Shown one piece after another: positions 1 through 6,426 of a stretch of 6,426 nucleotides of DNA. How positions within the stretch are numbered: the first letter of the stretch is position 1; the number at the start of each line of letters is the position of its first letter. The notes under the pieces are model-generated. The model ran no database searches. It was not told where the DNA came from and saw nothing but the letters and a program-made list of their open reading frames with translations. The DNA comes from Bacteroidota bacterium. Its GTDB lineage: Bacteria > Bacteroidota > Bacteroidia > Flavobacteriales > Flavobacteriaceae. The stretch spans positions 1 through 6,426 of the forward strand of contig JAEWLN010000115.1 of assembly GCA_023457535.1 (NCBI GenBank), in the 5' to 3' direction. A program made the position numbers and the translations under genes.

Positions 1-2466
1 AGCCAGGCCAACCTGGGCGGCACGACCTACCAATACAAAAACGTCTACGCTGAAAATCCGGGCGATACTTCCGGGCCTTTGCTCACGCAATCCTACCAGT
101 CGATGGTGTATTCGGCGCCGATCAATATTGTGGACCGGTCACCGCTTCCCAATAAGATCGCGAACATTTCCACTACTTATGACAACGACCCCACGTACAT
201 TCCAGATGCCCCGATTTTCAAAGGAACGGTCGTACGCGCCATAGTGGTCAAGCCGGGTTCGCTCTCGAGCCCGATCGCAACCAAAACGTATTTTATTTCT
301 CCTGCCGGCAGCGCCGAATTTGCGCTTCCCGTGATTTCGATCAGCATCAACGAGGACCGTTTTTTTGATTATGAGGACGGCATTCAGGTTGCCGGCATCG
401 ATTTCGATACGTGGCGCGCAGCCAATCCAACCGCATCACCGCTTTGGGAAGAAGTCGGGAACTTTTACCGCCGCGGTTCGGCCAACGAGAAAGTGGGTAA
501 CTTCACGTATTTTGTCAATGGCGCCGAAGTGTTGAACCAAAACGTAGGGATCAGGTCGCGCGGCGGGAACAGCTGCTCGTTTCCGCAAAAAGCGATGAAT
601 ATCTACGCGCGTGCGGAACTCGGGGCGGCCAAGCTCGATTACAAATTTTTCAGCGATCTCGAAGACGACAGTTTTGCCAGGATCATGCTGCGCAACGGTG
701 GCGGGGATTTTTACGGGACGATGTTCCGCGATGAACTCAACCAGACCATCGTCAGCGGGCTCAACGAAACCGAATCGTACCAGCCTGCCGTGGTGTTTCT
801 CAACGGCGAATACTGGGGCATTCTGAACATCCGCGAGAAATACGACAATAACTATTTTGACCGCGTGATCGGAAACGACGACATCGATTTCCTCGAAGAC
901 GAAGGGATCTGGGCAGCGAACATCGAAGAAGGCGACAACCTCGACTTTATCGACATGAACAACTACATCAACAACAATTCACTGGTTCCCGATGCCAATT
1001 ATGCGTACATCCAGACGCGCATGGACGTCAACAGCTTCATGGATTACCAGATTTCAAATATTTTCCTCGACAACGCCGACTGGCCCGGAACCAACCAGCA
1101 CTTCTGGCGTACGCGCAATCCGTTCAATCCGGGTGCGCCATACGGCAATGACGGGCGCTGGAGATGGGCGTTCCACGATCTGGACGATACGCTGGGCGTT
1201 GGGTCGGGTGCGATAGAATACAACAGTCTTGCTGCAGCTACGGCTACCAATGGACCTGAATGGCCCAATCCGGCCTGGTCTACGCTGTATCTGAGAAAGT
1301 TCCTCGAAAACCCGGCGTTCAAGCAAAATTTCATCAACCGTTTCGCCGATTTGATGAACACCTATTTCCTGTCGGGCCGCACCACCGGCATCCTTACCGG
1401 GTACCAAACCGCGCTCGCGCCTGAAATCCAGGGTCACATCGACCGTTGGGAAACGCTGCAGCCGGGAGATTACGATTGGCTCATCGAATGGGAGACGGAC
1501 TTTTTGAACCAGAGACCGGCGTTCCAGCGCGAGCACATCCGCACCAAATTCGGCATTGCGTCGAACATCAATGCCACATTGAACGTGTCAGACGCCGCGC
1601 ACGGATTTATCCACCTCAACACCATTGACATCAAGGACGGCACGCCGGGAATTACCGGAAATCCGTACCCTTGGACCGGCATCTATTTCTCGAACATTCC
1701 CGTCACATTGACCGCTGTGGCCAATCCGGGCTTTGAATTCAGCCATTGGGAAGGCGCCTCGACAAGTACATCGGCGACCATTACGATCAATGCTGCATCG
1801 GCATTTTCTGTCACGGCCGTTTTTGAGCCAACCTCCATTGCGGTATCAGAACCGATCTATTTCTGGCTCATGGACACCAACATCCCGAACGATACACCAT
1901 TGCTCGGACTCAACAGCACGTACGAACTCGAAGGTATTGATGCATCGATCGCATACCAGTCCTGTTTGGTTGGCTATCCGTTTGCCAATGGCGACCCGAA
2001 CTGGCGCAAAGCTTCGATGGAGCGCCGCAACAAGCCAACGCCGGTCAATTACATCGCCGAGGCCAATAACAACATCCCGTACGCCGACGGCATCATGCGC
2101 GGCATCCAGATCACCGAGCCATTGCACAATGGCGCGCTCGGGAACACAATGGTATTCAACATTTCCTCTGCGGGCTACGCCGACATCAAGTTTGCGTTTG
2201 CAGCGATGAACGAATTGACCAATGCCACCGGGATTCTCGTGGATTACTCGGTCAATGCCGGTGAACCCGTTTGGATCACCACCGGGCTGGCCTCCACGAC
2301 ATTGCCGCTGGGCAGTTCGTTCCAATTGTTTGAAGTGGATTTCGCTTCGATCGCATCGGCGGACAACAACGCCAATTTCAAGATCCGCCTGCGCTTTACC
2401 GGCACGGGCGACATGACGGTGAGCAATGGCAACCGCGTGACGTTCAACAACATTTCCGTACACGGA
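1..2466 (+). repeat. Diverged tandem gene duplication, copy 1
   Basis: This stretch is paralogous to 3504-5963. The offset is 3503 bp at the start and 3497 bp at the end, so net length is conserved despite small in-frame indels. Shared blocks include NLGGTTYQYK, FKGTVVR, SINED, NGEYWG, REKYD, YGNDGRWRWA, RFADLMNT, NPYPWTG, NWRKASMERRNKPTP and FKIRLRFTG. DNA similarity is patchy with many third-position changes, which points to an old duplication under protein-level constraint. Similarity stops at the boundary before the sorting tail. Confidence 0.88.
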
Positions 2467-2715
2467 ACACAATCGCTGGGCGTTACCCAAAACGACGTCG
2501 CTGTTGTTACGGTGTATCCGAACCCGTTCAACGACATGCTCTACATCAAGGGCCTCGAGAACGCCGATTTTGAAATTTTTGCCATCGACGGCAAACGCGT
2601 GGACGCCGGGAAAACCAGTGCGCAGCTTAACCTCGGGCATTTGTCCAAAGGGATGTACCTGCTCAAATTGTCATCGGGCGGACAAACCCAAACCAGGAAA
2701 ATCGTCAAGCGATAA
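1..2715 (+). CDS. Secreted CotH-kinase-like multidomain protein with T9SS sorting tail (5'-partial)
   Basis: The reading frame is open from base 1 (codon 1 = AGC) to TAA at 2713-2715, giving 904 visible codons; the true start lies upstream. Domains by visible codon: 1-101, the end of a chitobiase C-terminal-like beta domain (FKGTVVRAIVVKPG); about 109-519, a CotH kinase-like domain; 524-609, a divergent InlB B-repeat-like domain (GFEFSHWEGAS...VTAVF); 616-822, an unnamed beta-rich domain; about 836-904, a type A T9SS sorting domain (YPNPF at 839-843, GMYLLKL near the end). CotH landmarks are R185-S-R187-G, K197, NGEYWG with E279 in IREKYD, NADWPGTN with D360, and HDLDDT with D393 and D395, so the expected acidic and basic residues look intact. 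CotH proteins are secretory protein kinases in spore formers; kinase activity here is inferred. The tail implies export through the outer membrane and probable surface anchoring. It is a tandem paralog of the next gene. A terminator follows 25 bp after the stop. The domain calls are secure; the substrate is unknown. Confidence 0.93.
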   Translation, partial: SQANLGGTTYQYKNVYAENPGDTSGPLLTQSYQSMVYSAPINIVDRSPLPNKIANISTTYDNDPTYIPDAPIFKGTVVRAIVVKPGSLSSPIATKTYFISPAGSAEFALPVISISINEDRFFDYEDGIQVAGIDFDTWRAANPTASPLWEEVGNFYRRGSANEKVGNFTYFVNGAEVLNQNVGIRSRGGNSCSFPQKAMNIYARAELGAAKLDYKFFSDLEDDSFARIMLRNGGGDFYGTMFRDELNQTIVSGLNETESYQPAVVFLNGEYWGILNIREKYDNNYFDRVIGNDDIDFLEDEGIWAANIEEGDNLDFIDMNNYINNNSLVPDANYAYIQTRMDVNSFMDYQISNIFLDNADWPGTNQHFWRTRNPFNPGAPYGNDGRWRWAFHDLDDTLGVGSGAIEYNSLAAATATNGPEWPNPAWSTLYLRKFLENPAFKQNFINRFADLMNTYFLSGRTTGILTGYQTALAPEIQGHIDRWETLQPGDYDWLIEWETDFLNQRPAFQREHIRTKFGIASNINATLNVSDAAHGFIHLNTIDIKDGTPGITGNPYPWTGIYFSNIPVTLTAVANPGFEFSHWEGASTSTSATITINAASAFSVTAVFEPTSIAVSEPIYFWLMDTNIPNDTPLLGLNSTYELEGIDASIAYQSCLVGYPFANGDPNWRKASMERRNKPTPVNYIAEANNNIPYADGIMRGIQITEPLHNGALGNTMVFNISSAGYADIKFAFAAMNELTNATGILVDYSVNAGEPVWITTGLASTTLPLGSSFQLFEVDFASIASADNNANFKIRLRFTGTGDMTVSNGNRVTFNNISVHGTQSLGVTQNDVAVVTVYPNPFNDMLYIKGLENADFEIFAIDGKRVDAGKTSAQLNLGHLSKGMYLLKLSSGGQTQTRKIVKR

Positions 2716-2739
2716 TGGCTTCGGCCGATACATTTTAAC

Positions 2740-2771
2740 AAAGAGGTGGGTTTTGACCTGCCTCTTTTTTT
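2740..2771 (+). terminator. Rho-independent terminator after gene 1
   Basis: A 12-bp stem is formed by AAAGAGGTGGGT (2740-2751) and ACCTGCCTCTTT (2756-2767), closed by a TTTG loop (2752-2755). Ten pairs are Watson-Crick and two neighbouring ones are G-T wobbles. The T run spans 2765-2771, so the base of the stem merges into the U tract. It begins 25 bp after the stop codon of gene 1 and lies 114 bp before the start of gene 2, so it should end transcription of gene 1 and separate the two paralogs into different transcription units. Confidence 0.88.
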
Positions 2772-2885
2772 ATTTACGGCGGCTTTCTTAAAAAGGGTCA
2801 TTGGTCGGTTTTCTGGGTTTTGTACCGATAAAAAACTACCCATTTTTTGGTATTGCGCTAACTTACAATGCTTAAGCTATTTTGT

Positions 2886-2939
2886 ATGAAAAAAATTACG
2901 TTTTTATTATTTGTTTTGTGGGGAATTTCGCTTTCGGCG
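2886..2939 (+). other. Signal peptide of the second gene
   Basis: Residues 1-18, MKKITFLLFVLWGISLSA, have a two-lysine n-region, a hydrophobic core of about ten residues and an L-S-A end fitting a type I signal peptidase site, with Gln19-Asn20 following. There is no lipobox Cys, so this is not a lipoprotein. Gln directly after the cleavage site is common in T9SS and other exported proteins of Bacteroidota, where it can be cyclised to pyroglutamate; that modification is inferred here. The codons are noticeably more AT-rich than the rest of the gene. Confidence 0.9.
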
Positions 2940-5900
2940 CAAAACATCGTCATCAATGAGATCATCACGTCCAATTCCACGGTCAACACCGACGAAGACG
3001 ATTCCTACCAGGATTGGGTCGAATTATATAACAACGGGCCTGCGGCGGTAAACCTCAATGGTTACGGTCTCTCAGACGATCCGCTTACGCCGTTCAAATG
3101 GTCGTTTCCGGCCGTCACGGTCAATCCCGGACAATACCTTTTGGTCTTTTGTTCGGATAAGAACAGAACGGTTGTGGGACAGCCGCTGCACACCAACTGG
3201 AAAATTTCATCCGACGGCGAAACCATCACGCTCACCCAACCCGGCGGCACCATTGCAGATCAGGTCCCGCCTGCCGTGATCGCGCAAAACACTTCATGGG
3301 GCAGGTTGCCCAACGGCACGGGCGCTTTTGTCAATATGAACACGCCTACACCGGGGTTGCCCAACGTGGGCGGAACATCCAATCCGGTGCTTGAAGCCCC
3401 GACGTTTTCGCATGCGGCCGGATTTTATGCAAGCGACATCAGCCTGACGCTGTCGGCGGAACCGGGCGCCACGATATTATATACGCTTGACGGTTCAGAA
3501 CCCGATGAGAACAACCTCGGCGGTACGACTTACCAATACAAAAAAACATATCCTGAAAACCCGGGCGACCCGTTCGGACCCTTTTTCACCAATAGTTACC
3601 AAACCCTGACTTACAGTACACCCATTACCATCAGCGACAGAACGTCCCAACCGAACAAACTAACGGGCATTTCCTCCACGTATGACGCCAACCCTGATTA
3701 TTTCCCGAATTACAATGTGTTCAAAGGAACGGTGGTTCGCGTGCGTGCGGTAAAACCCGGATCGGAACCGAGTCCGGTCGTCACGCGCAATTACTTTGTA
3801 TCGCCGCAAGGCACTTCGCGTTATTCGATCCCGGTCATCTCATTGAGCATCAACGAAGACAAATTGTTCGATTACGAAAACGGGATCTACGTATCAGGGA
3901 AACGATTTGACGATTACCGCATTAATAACCCGAATGATGTGCCGGATTATCCTATCGGCAATTACACGCAAAAAGGGTCGGGATTCGAGCGCCGCGCCAA
4001 TTTTAGTTATTTTGTAGGCGGCCAGCAGGTTTTGAACCAGGACATCGGCATTCGCGTACAGGGAAATTATTCGCGTATTTATCCGAACAAATCGCTCAAT
4101 TTCTATTCGCGGCAGGAATTTGGTGCCGATAAAATGAACTATAAATTCTTCGATGACCGCGATGATCTGGCCTACACGCGCGTGGTGGCCAAAAATGGCG
4201 GAAGCGACTATTTCAACTCGTTCATCAAAGACGCCTTGTGTGCCGAACTGCTCGAGAACATCAACACGGTTTCAGAGGCTTCACAACCGGCCGTGACGTT
4301 CATCAACGGTGAGTATTGGGGCATGCTGACCATCCGCGAGAAATACGACGATAAATTTTTCAAGCGCAAATTCGGCATTCCGGAGAATGAAATTGAATTG
4401 CTCGAAAACGATGGCTACCAGGTCGAGGAAGGCGACAACCCGCATTACCTGGCCATGGCAGAATACATCGCAGACAATTCCCTGGTGCCGGAGGCCAATT
4501 ACAACTACCTGAAAACGCAGATGGATACCGAGAGTTTTACCGATTATTTCATCACAAACATTTACCTCAACAATACAGACTGGCCCGGCAATAACATTGT
4601 ATTCTGGCGACGCAACACCGCTTTCAATCCGGCCGCACCTTATGGAAACGACGGACGCTGGCGTTGGGCCGCGCACGATATGACGGCGACTTTTTCCAAT
4701 CCGAACCACAACAACCTGGCTGTGGCCACGGAACCCGGCGGTACAGAATGGCCCAATCCGGATTGGTCTACGCTCCAATTGCGCAAGCTGCTCGAAAACG
4801 ATACGTTCAGACACGATTTTATCACGCGTTTCGCCGATTTGATGAACACCACGTTCCTACCGTCGCGCGTGGTGGCGATGGTCGACGAAATGAAAGCGGA
4901 AATCGAGGCAGAAATGCCCGAGCAGATGCCCCGCTGGAAAGGACCGGAAGATTTAGGCGACTGGAACTACTTTTTGAACCAGGAGCGCAATTTTGCCAAT
5001 AACCGTCCGGCGCCGCAGCGCAATCAGATCCGCGCCAAGTTTGGCATCGCAAACAACATTAACGCCACGGTCAATGTATCCAACGTCGCACACGGCCACG
5101 TCCGGCTCAATACGATCGATCTCAAACAAGGTACCGATGGCATCACATCGGCCAATCCCTATCCGTGGACGGGCGTTTATTTCTCTGACATTCCCGTAAA
5201 ACTCAAGGCCATTGCAGCGCCTGGCTACGCTTTCAGTCATTGGACAGGCGCCTCGACGGGCACCGATGCTGAAATTACGATCACATCGGCCACCGATTTC
5301 TCTGTAACTGCCGTATTTATCCCGAGCGGATTTGCGATCGAAGAAAGCGAACCGATCTACTTTTGGTGGATGAGTGGTGCAATCCCTAACGATACGCCGT
5401 TGGTCACGCTGAATTCATCTTACGAGCTCACCACCGACGCAAGCATTGCATTCCAGTCAGCATTTGGAGCTGGTTACCCGTTTGAAAGCGCCCATCCGAA
5501 CTGGAGAAAAGCATCGATGGAACGCCGCAACAAGCCAACACCGCTCAATTATCGCCCCGAGGCCAACAACGGCGCGGCCTACGTGGCCGGCGACATGAAA
5601 GGTTTGCAAATTACGCAGCCATTCCAGGACAACGGGCTTGAAAACACGATGGTTTTCAATTTGTCAACCGTCAATTACAAAGACATTAAATTCTCTTTCG
5701 CCGCCATGGACGAAGGCGCTGCGACAGGCATTGCGATCGATTATTCGGTCAACGCCGGCGCACCTGTTTGGATCACGACCGGACTGGCCCAGACTTCGCT
5801 GCCGCTGGCTACCAATGCGTTCCAATTGTATGAAATCGATTTCAGCGCCATTGCGTCGGCAACGCACAACGCCCATTTCAAAATCCGCCTGCGCTTCACA

Positions 5901-6426
5901 GGCCCGGACATGACGGCGTCCAACGGCGCGCGCGTGACGTTCAACAACATTGCGCTCGACGGTGTGCGACTGCCGCTGATTTATCCGTCGCCAAACGTTT
6001 ATACGGTGGGGACGCCTATCGGAAACCTCGTTCCTGAAGTAGCGGCAGCGGTCACGCAATACACCATTTCCGGATTGCCGGACGGTTTGTCGCTGAACCC
6101 GTCGACGGGCGTCATTTCAGGAACACCAACTGCAGTTACCGCCACCGCGACGTATACCGTTACGGCCACCAACAGCGGCGGCAGCACTTCATTTGATATT
6201 GTAATTACCGTCAATGACCTCGCACCATCGGCGTTGAGTTACACTTCGCCAAACGTTTATACTGTAGGTGATGCAATCGCGAACCTGTCGCCAACCGTTA
6301 CCGGAAACGTCACTTCGTACAGCATTTCCCCGGCATTACCGGCGGGATTGTCGTTTGATGCGTCGACGGGCGTCATTTCAGGAACACCAACTGCAGTTAC
6401 AGCAGCAGCGACGTATACCGTTACGG
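2886..6426 (+). CDS. Secreted lamin-tail/CotH-like protein with Ig-like repeats, altered kinase motif (3'-partial)
   Basis: The frame runs from ATG at 2886 to the window end without a stop (1180 complete codons). The ATG is chosen because it directly begins a signal peptide (residues 1-18, ending LSA before Gln19). No Shine-Dalgarno is visible, which is usual in Bacteroidota. Domains in order: 20 to about 92, lamin-tail domain (VINEI, DWVELYN, GYGLSDD, GQYLLVF) with its trailing PTPGLPN at 154-160; 170-307, chitobiase C-terminal-like domain (TLDGSEPD at 200-207) with a long insertion; about 315-721, CotH kinase-like domain; 726-812, divergent InlB B-repeat-like domain; 821-1026, unnamed beta-rich domain; 1031-1116 and 1117 onward, tandem putative-Ig (He_PIG) repeats. 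In the CotH domain K402, E485 and D565 (NTDWPGNN) are kept, but the C-terminal Asp-x-Asp reads D598-M-T600, so catalysis is doubtful. It is a paralog of the preceding gene over residues 207-1026. A T9SS sorting tail probably lies beyond the window, but this cannot be seen. Confidence 0.93.
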   Translation, partial: MKKITFLLFVLWGISLSAQNIVINEIITSNSTVNTDEDDSYQDWVELYNNGPAAVNLNGYGLSDDPLTPFKWSFPAVTVNPGQYLLVFCSDKNRTVVGQPLHTNWKISSDGETITLTQPGGTIADQVPPAVIAQNTSWGRLPNGTGAFVNMNTPTPGLPNVGGTSNPVLEAPTFSHAAGFYASDISLTLSAEPGATILYTLDGSEPDENNLGGTTYQYKKTYPENPGDPFGPFFTNSYQTLTYSTPITISDRTSQPNKLTGISSTYDANPDYFPNYNVFKGTVVRVRAVKPGSEPSPVVTRNYFVSPQGTSRYSIPVISLSINEDKLFDYENGIYVSGKRFDDYRINNPNDVPDYPIGNYTQKGSGFERRANFSYFVGGQQVLNQDIGIRVQGNYSRIYPNKSLNFYSRQEFGADKMNYKFFDDRDDLAYTRVVAKNGGSDYFNSFIKDALCAELLENINTVSEASQPAVTFINGEYWGMLTIREKYDDKFFKRKFGIPENEIELLENDGYQVEEGDNPHYLAMAEYIADNSLVPEANYNYLKTQMDTESFTDYFITNIYLNNTDWPGNNIVFWRRNTAFNPAAPYGNDGRWRWAAHDMTATFSNPNHNNLAVATEPGGTEWPNPDWSTLQLRKLLENDTFRHDFITRFADLMNTTFLPSRVVAMVDEMKAEIEAEMPEQMPRWKGPEDLGDWNYFLNQERNFANNRPAPQRNQIRAKFGIANNINATVNVSNVAHGHVRLNTIDLKQGTDGITSANPYPWTGVYFSDIPVKLKAIAAPGYAFSHWTGASTGTDAEITITSATDFSVTAVFIPSGFAIEESEPIYFWWMSGAIPNDTPLVTLNSSYELTTDASIAFQSAFGAGYPFESAHPNWRKASMERRNKPTPLNYRPEANNGAAYVAGDMKGLQITQPFQDNGLENTMVFNLSTVNYKDIKFSFAAMDEGAATGIAIDYSVNAGAPVWITTGLAQTSLPLATNAFQLYEIDFSAIASATHNAHFKIRLRFTGPDMTASNGARVTFNNIALDGVRLPLIYPSPNVYTVGTPIGNLVPEVAAAVTQYTISGLPDGLSLNPSTGVISGTPTAVTATATYTVTATNSGGSTSFDIVITVNDLAPSALSYTSPNVYTVGDAIANLSPTVTGNVTSYSISPALPAGLSFDASTGVISGTPTAVTAAATYTVT
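3504..5963 (+). repeat. Diverged tandem gene duplication, copy 2
   Basis: This is the partner of 1-2466, in direct orientation. The copies are co-linear through the end of the chitobiase-like domain, CotH, InlB-like and unnamed beta-rich domains. Local differences include a CotH segment where copy 1 has LGVGSGAIEY and copy 2 a different run (FSNPNHNN), and the segment before the RxxxRxKFGI block, where the lengths differ. Since gene 2 shows more N-terminal sequence than gene 1, the duplication may extend upstream of base 1. Confidence 0.88.
5976..6233 (+). repeat. Putative-Ig (He_PIG) repeat unit 1, 86 codons
   Basis: The encoded unit runs from LIYPSPNVYTVG through GLPDGLSLNPSTGVISGTPT and YTVTATNSGGSTSFDIVITV. 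The core LPxGLSxxxSTGVISGTPT is the signature of the putative Ig (He_PIG, cadherin-like) fold of bacterial surface proteins, usually found in tandem as a spacer or adhesion stalk. It follows the unnamed beta-rich domain after a four-residue linker. Confidence 0.88.
6234..6426 (+). repeat. Putative-Ig (He_PIG) repeat unit 2, truncated by the window end
   Basis: The unit begins LSYTSPNVYTVG and carries ALPAGLSFDASTGVISGTPT, then YTVT at the window edge. It matches unit 1 with one extra codon (S-P-A-L against S-G-L), so the spacing between units changes from 258 to 261 bp. A 40-bp segment (6361-6400) is identical to 6100-6139, and the last 19 bases (6408-6426) are identical to 6147-6165, while the stretch between the units' first conserved block and this core has diverged. 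More units probably follow. Confidence 0.87.

Noticed and set aside
79..81. TTG at 79 as the start codon of gene 1
   Set aside because: The frame is open from base 1, and residues before it (NLGGTTYQYK, ENPGD) align with gene 2 in the middle of its protein, so the TTG is an internal Leu codon.
1044..1361. Antisense open frame whose product resembles one at 4640-4852
   Set aside because: The resemblance (FIKSAKR, SVDQxGLGHS) is a by-product of the two genes being paralogs on the sense strand (RFADLMN, EWPNPxWST). It is not independent evidence of a gene.
1054..1536. Antisense open frame of 160 codons, with a counterpart at 4281-4814
   Set aside because: Both are mirror images of conserved CotH coding sequence, have no start-site signals, and show no domain.
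1846..2640. Antisense open frame of 264 codons
   Set aside because: It lies wholly opposite the conserved beta-rich and sorting-tail coding region. Its product shows no recognisable domain, and long antisense frames are expected from the G/C-ending codons of gene 1.
2729..2736. TACATTTT as a promoter element
   Set aside because: It resembles TAnnTTTG, but there is no TTG at the right distance upstream, and any transcript would run into the terminator at once.
2805..2828. TCGGT...ACCGA inverted repeat in the leader
   Set aside because: Only five base pairs around a 14-base loop, with no extension; this is expected by chance.
2878..2884. TATTTTG just upstream of the gene 2 ATG as a -7 promoter element
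   Set aside because: Its spacing is one base short of TAnnTTTG, and a transcript starting about 7 bases later would begin inside the coding sequence.

Overview
The window looks like a piece of a Bacteroidota chromosome, probably Flavobacteriia-like. The clearest sign is the end of the first gene, which encodes a type IX secretion system (T9SS) type A sorting tail (a YPNPF block, then a G-K-R turn, a GMYLLKL strand and a basic end). That system is confined to this phylum and close relatives. The second gene has a short Lys-Lys signal peptide cut before Gln, and there is no Shine-Dalgarno sequence, which also fits. The coding DNA is roughly half G+C by eye and the intergenic stretch is AT-rich.

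Layout: there are only two genes, both on the + strand and both cut by the window. Gene 1 (1-2715) lacks its 5' end. Gene 2 (2886 to the end) has its start but no stop inside the window. Between them are 170 bp holding a strong intrinsic terminator (2740-2771), followed by an AT-rich leader with no convincing promoter.

The two genes are diverged tandem duplicates. Positions 1-2466 and 3504-5963 encode the same domain order: the end of a chitobiase C-terminal-like beta domain, a CotH-type spore-coat/secretory kinase domain, a divergent InlB B-repeat-like beta domain, and a ~206-residue beta-rich domain that I cannot name, marked by WRKASMERRNKPTP. They part at one point. Gene 1 goes straight to a T9SS sorting tail, while gene 2 continues into tandem putative-Ig (He_PIG) repeats that run off the window. 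Gene 2 also shows the N-terminal half missing from gene 1: signal peptide, lamin-tail domain and the start of the chitobiase-like domain.

Both products should be exported, multi-domain cell-surface or secreted proteins. The main point of interest is that gene 1 keeps the expected Asp-x-Asp of the CotH C-terminal block (HDLDDT), whereas gene 2 has HDMTAT at the same place. The pair may therefore be one active kinase and one altered or inactive paralog. All other open frames seen, including long antisense ones, are shadows of these two genes.
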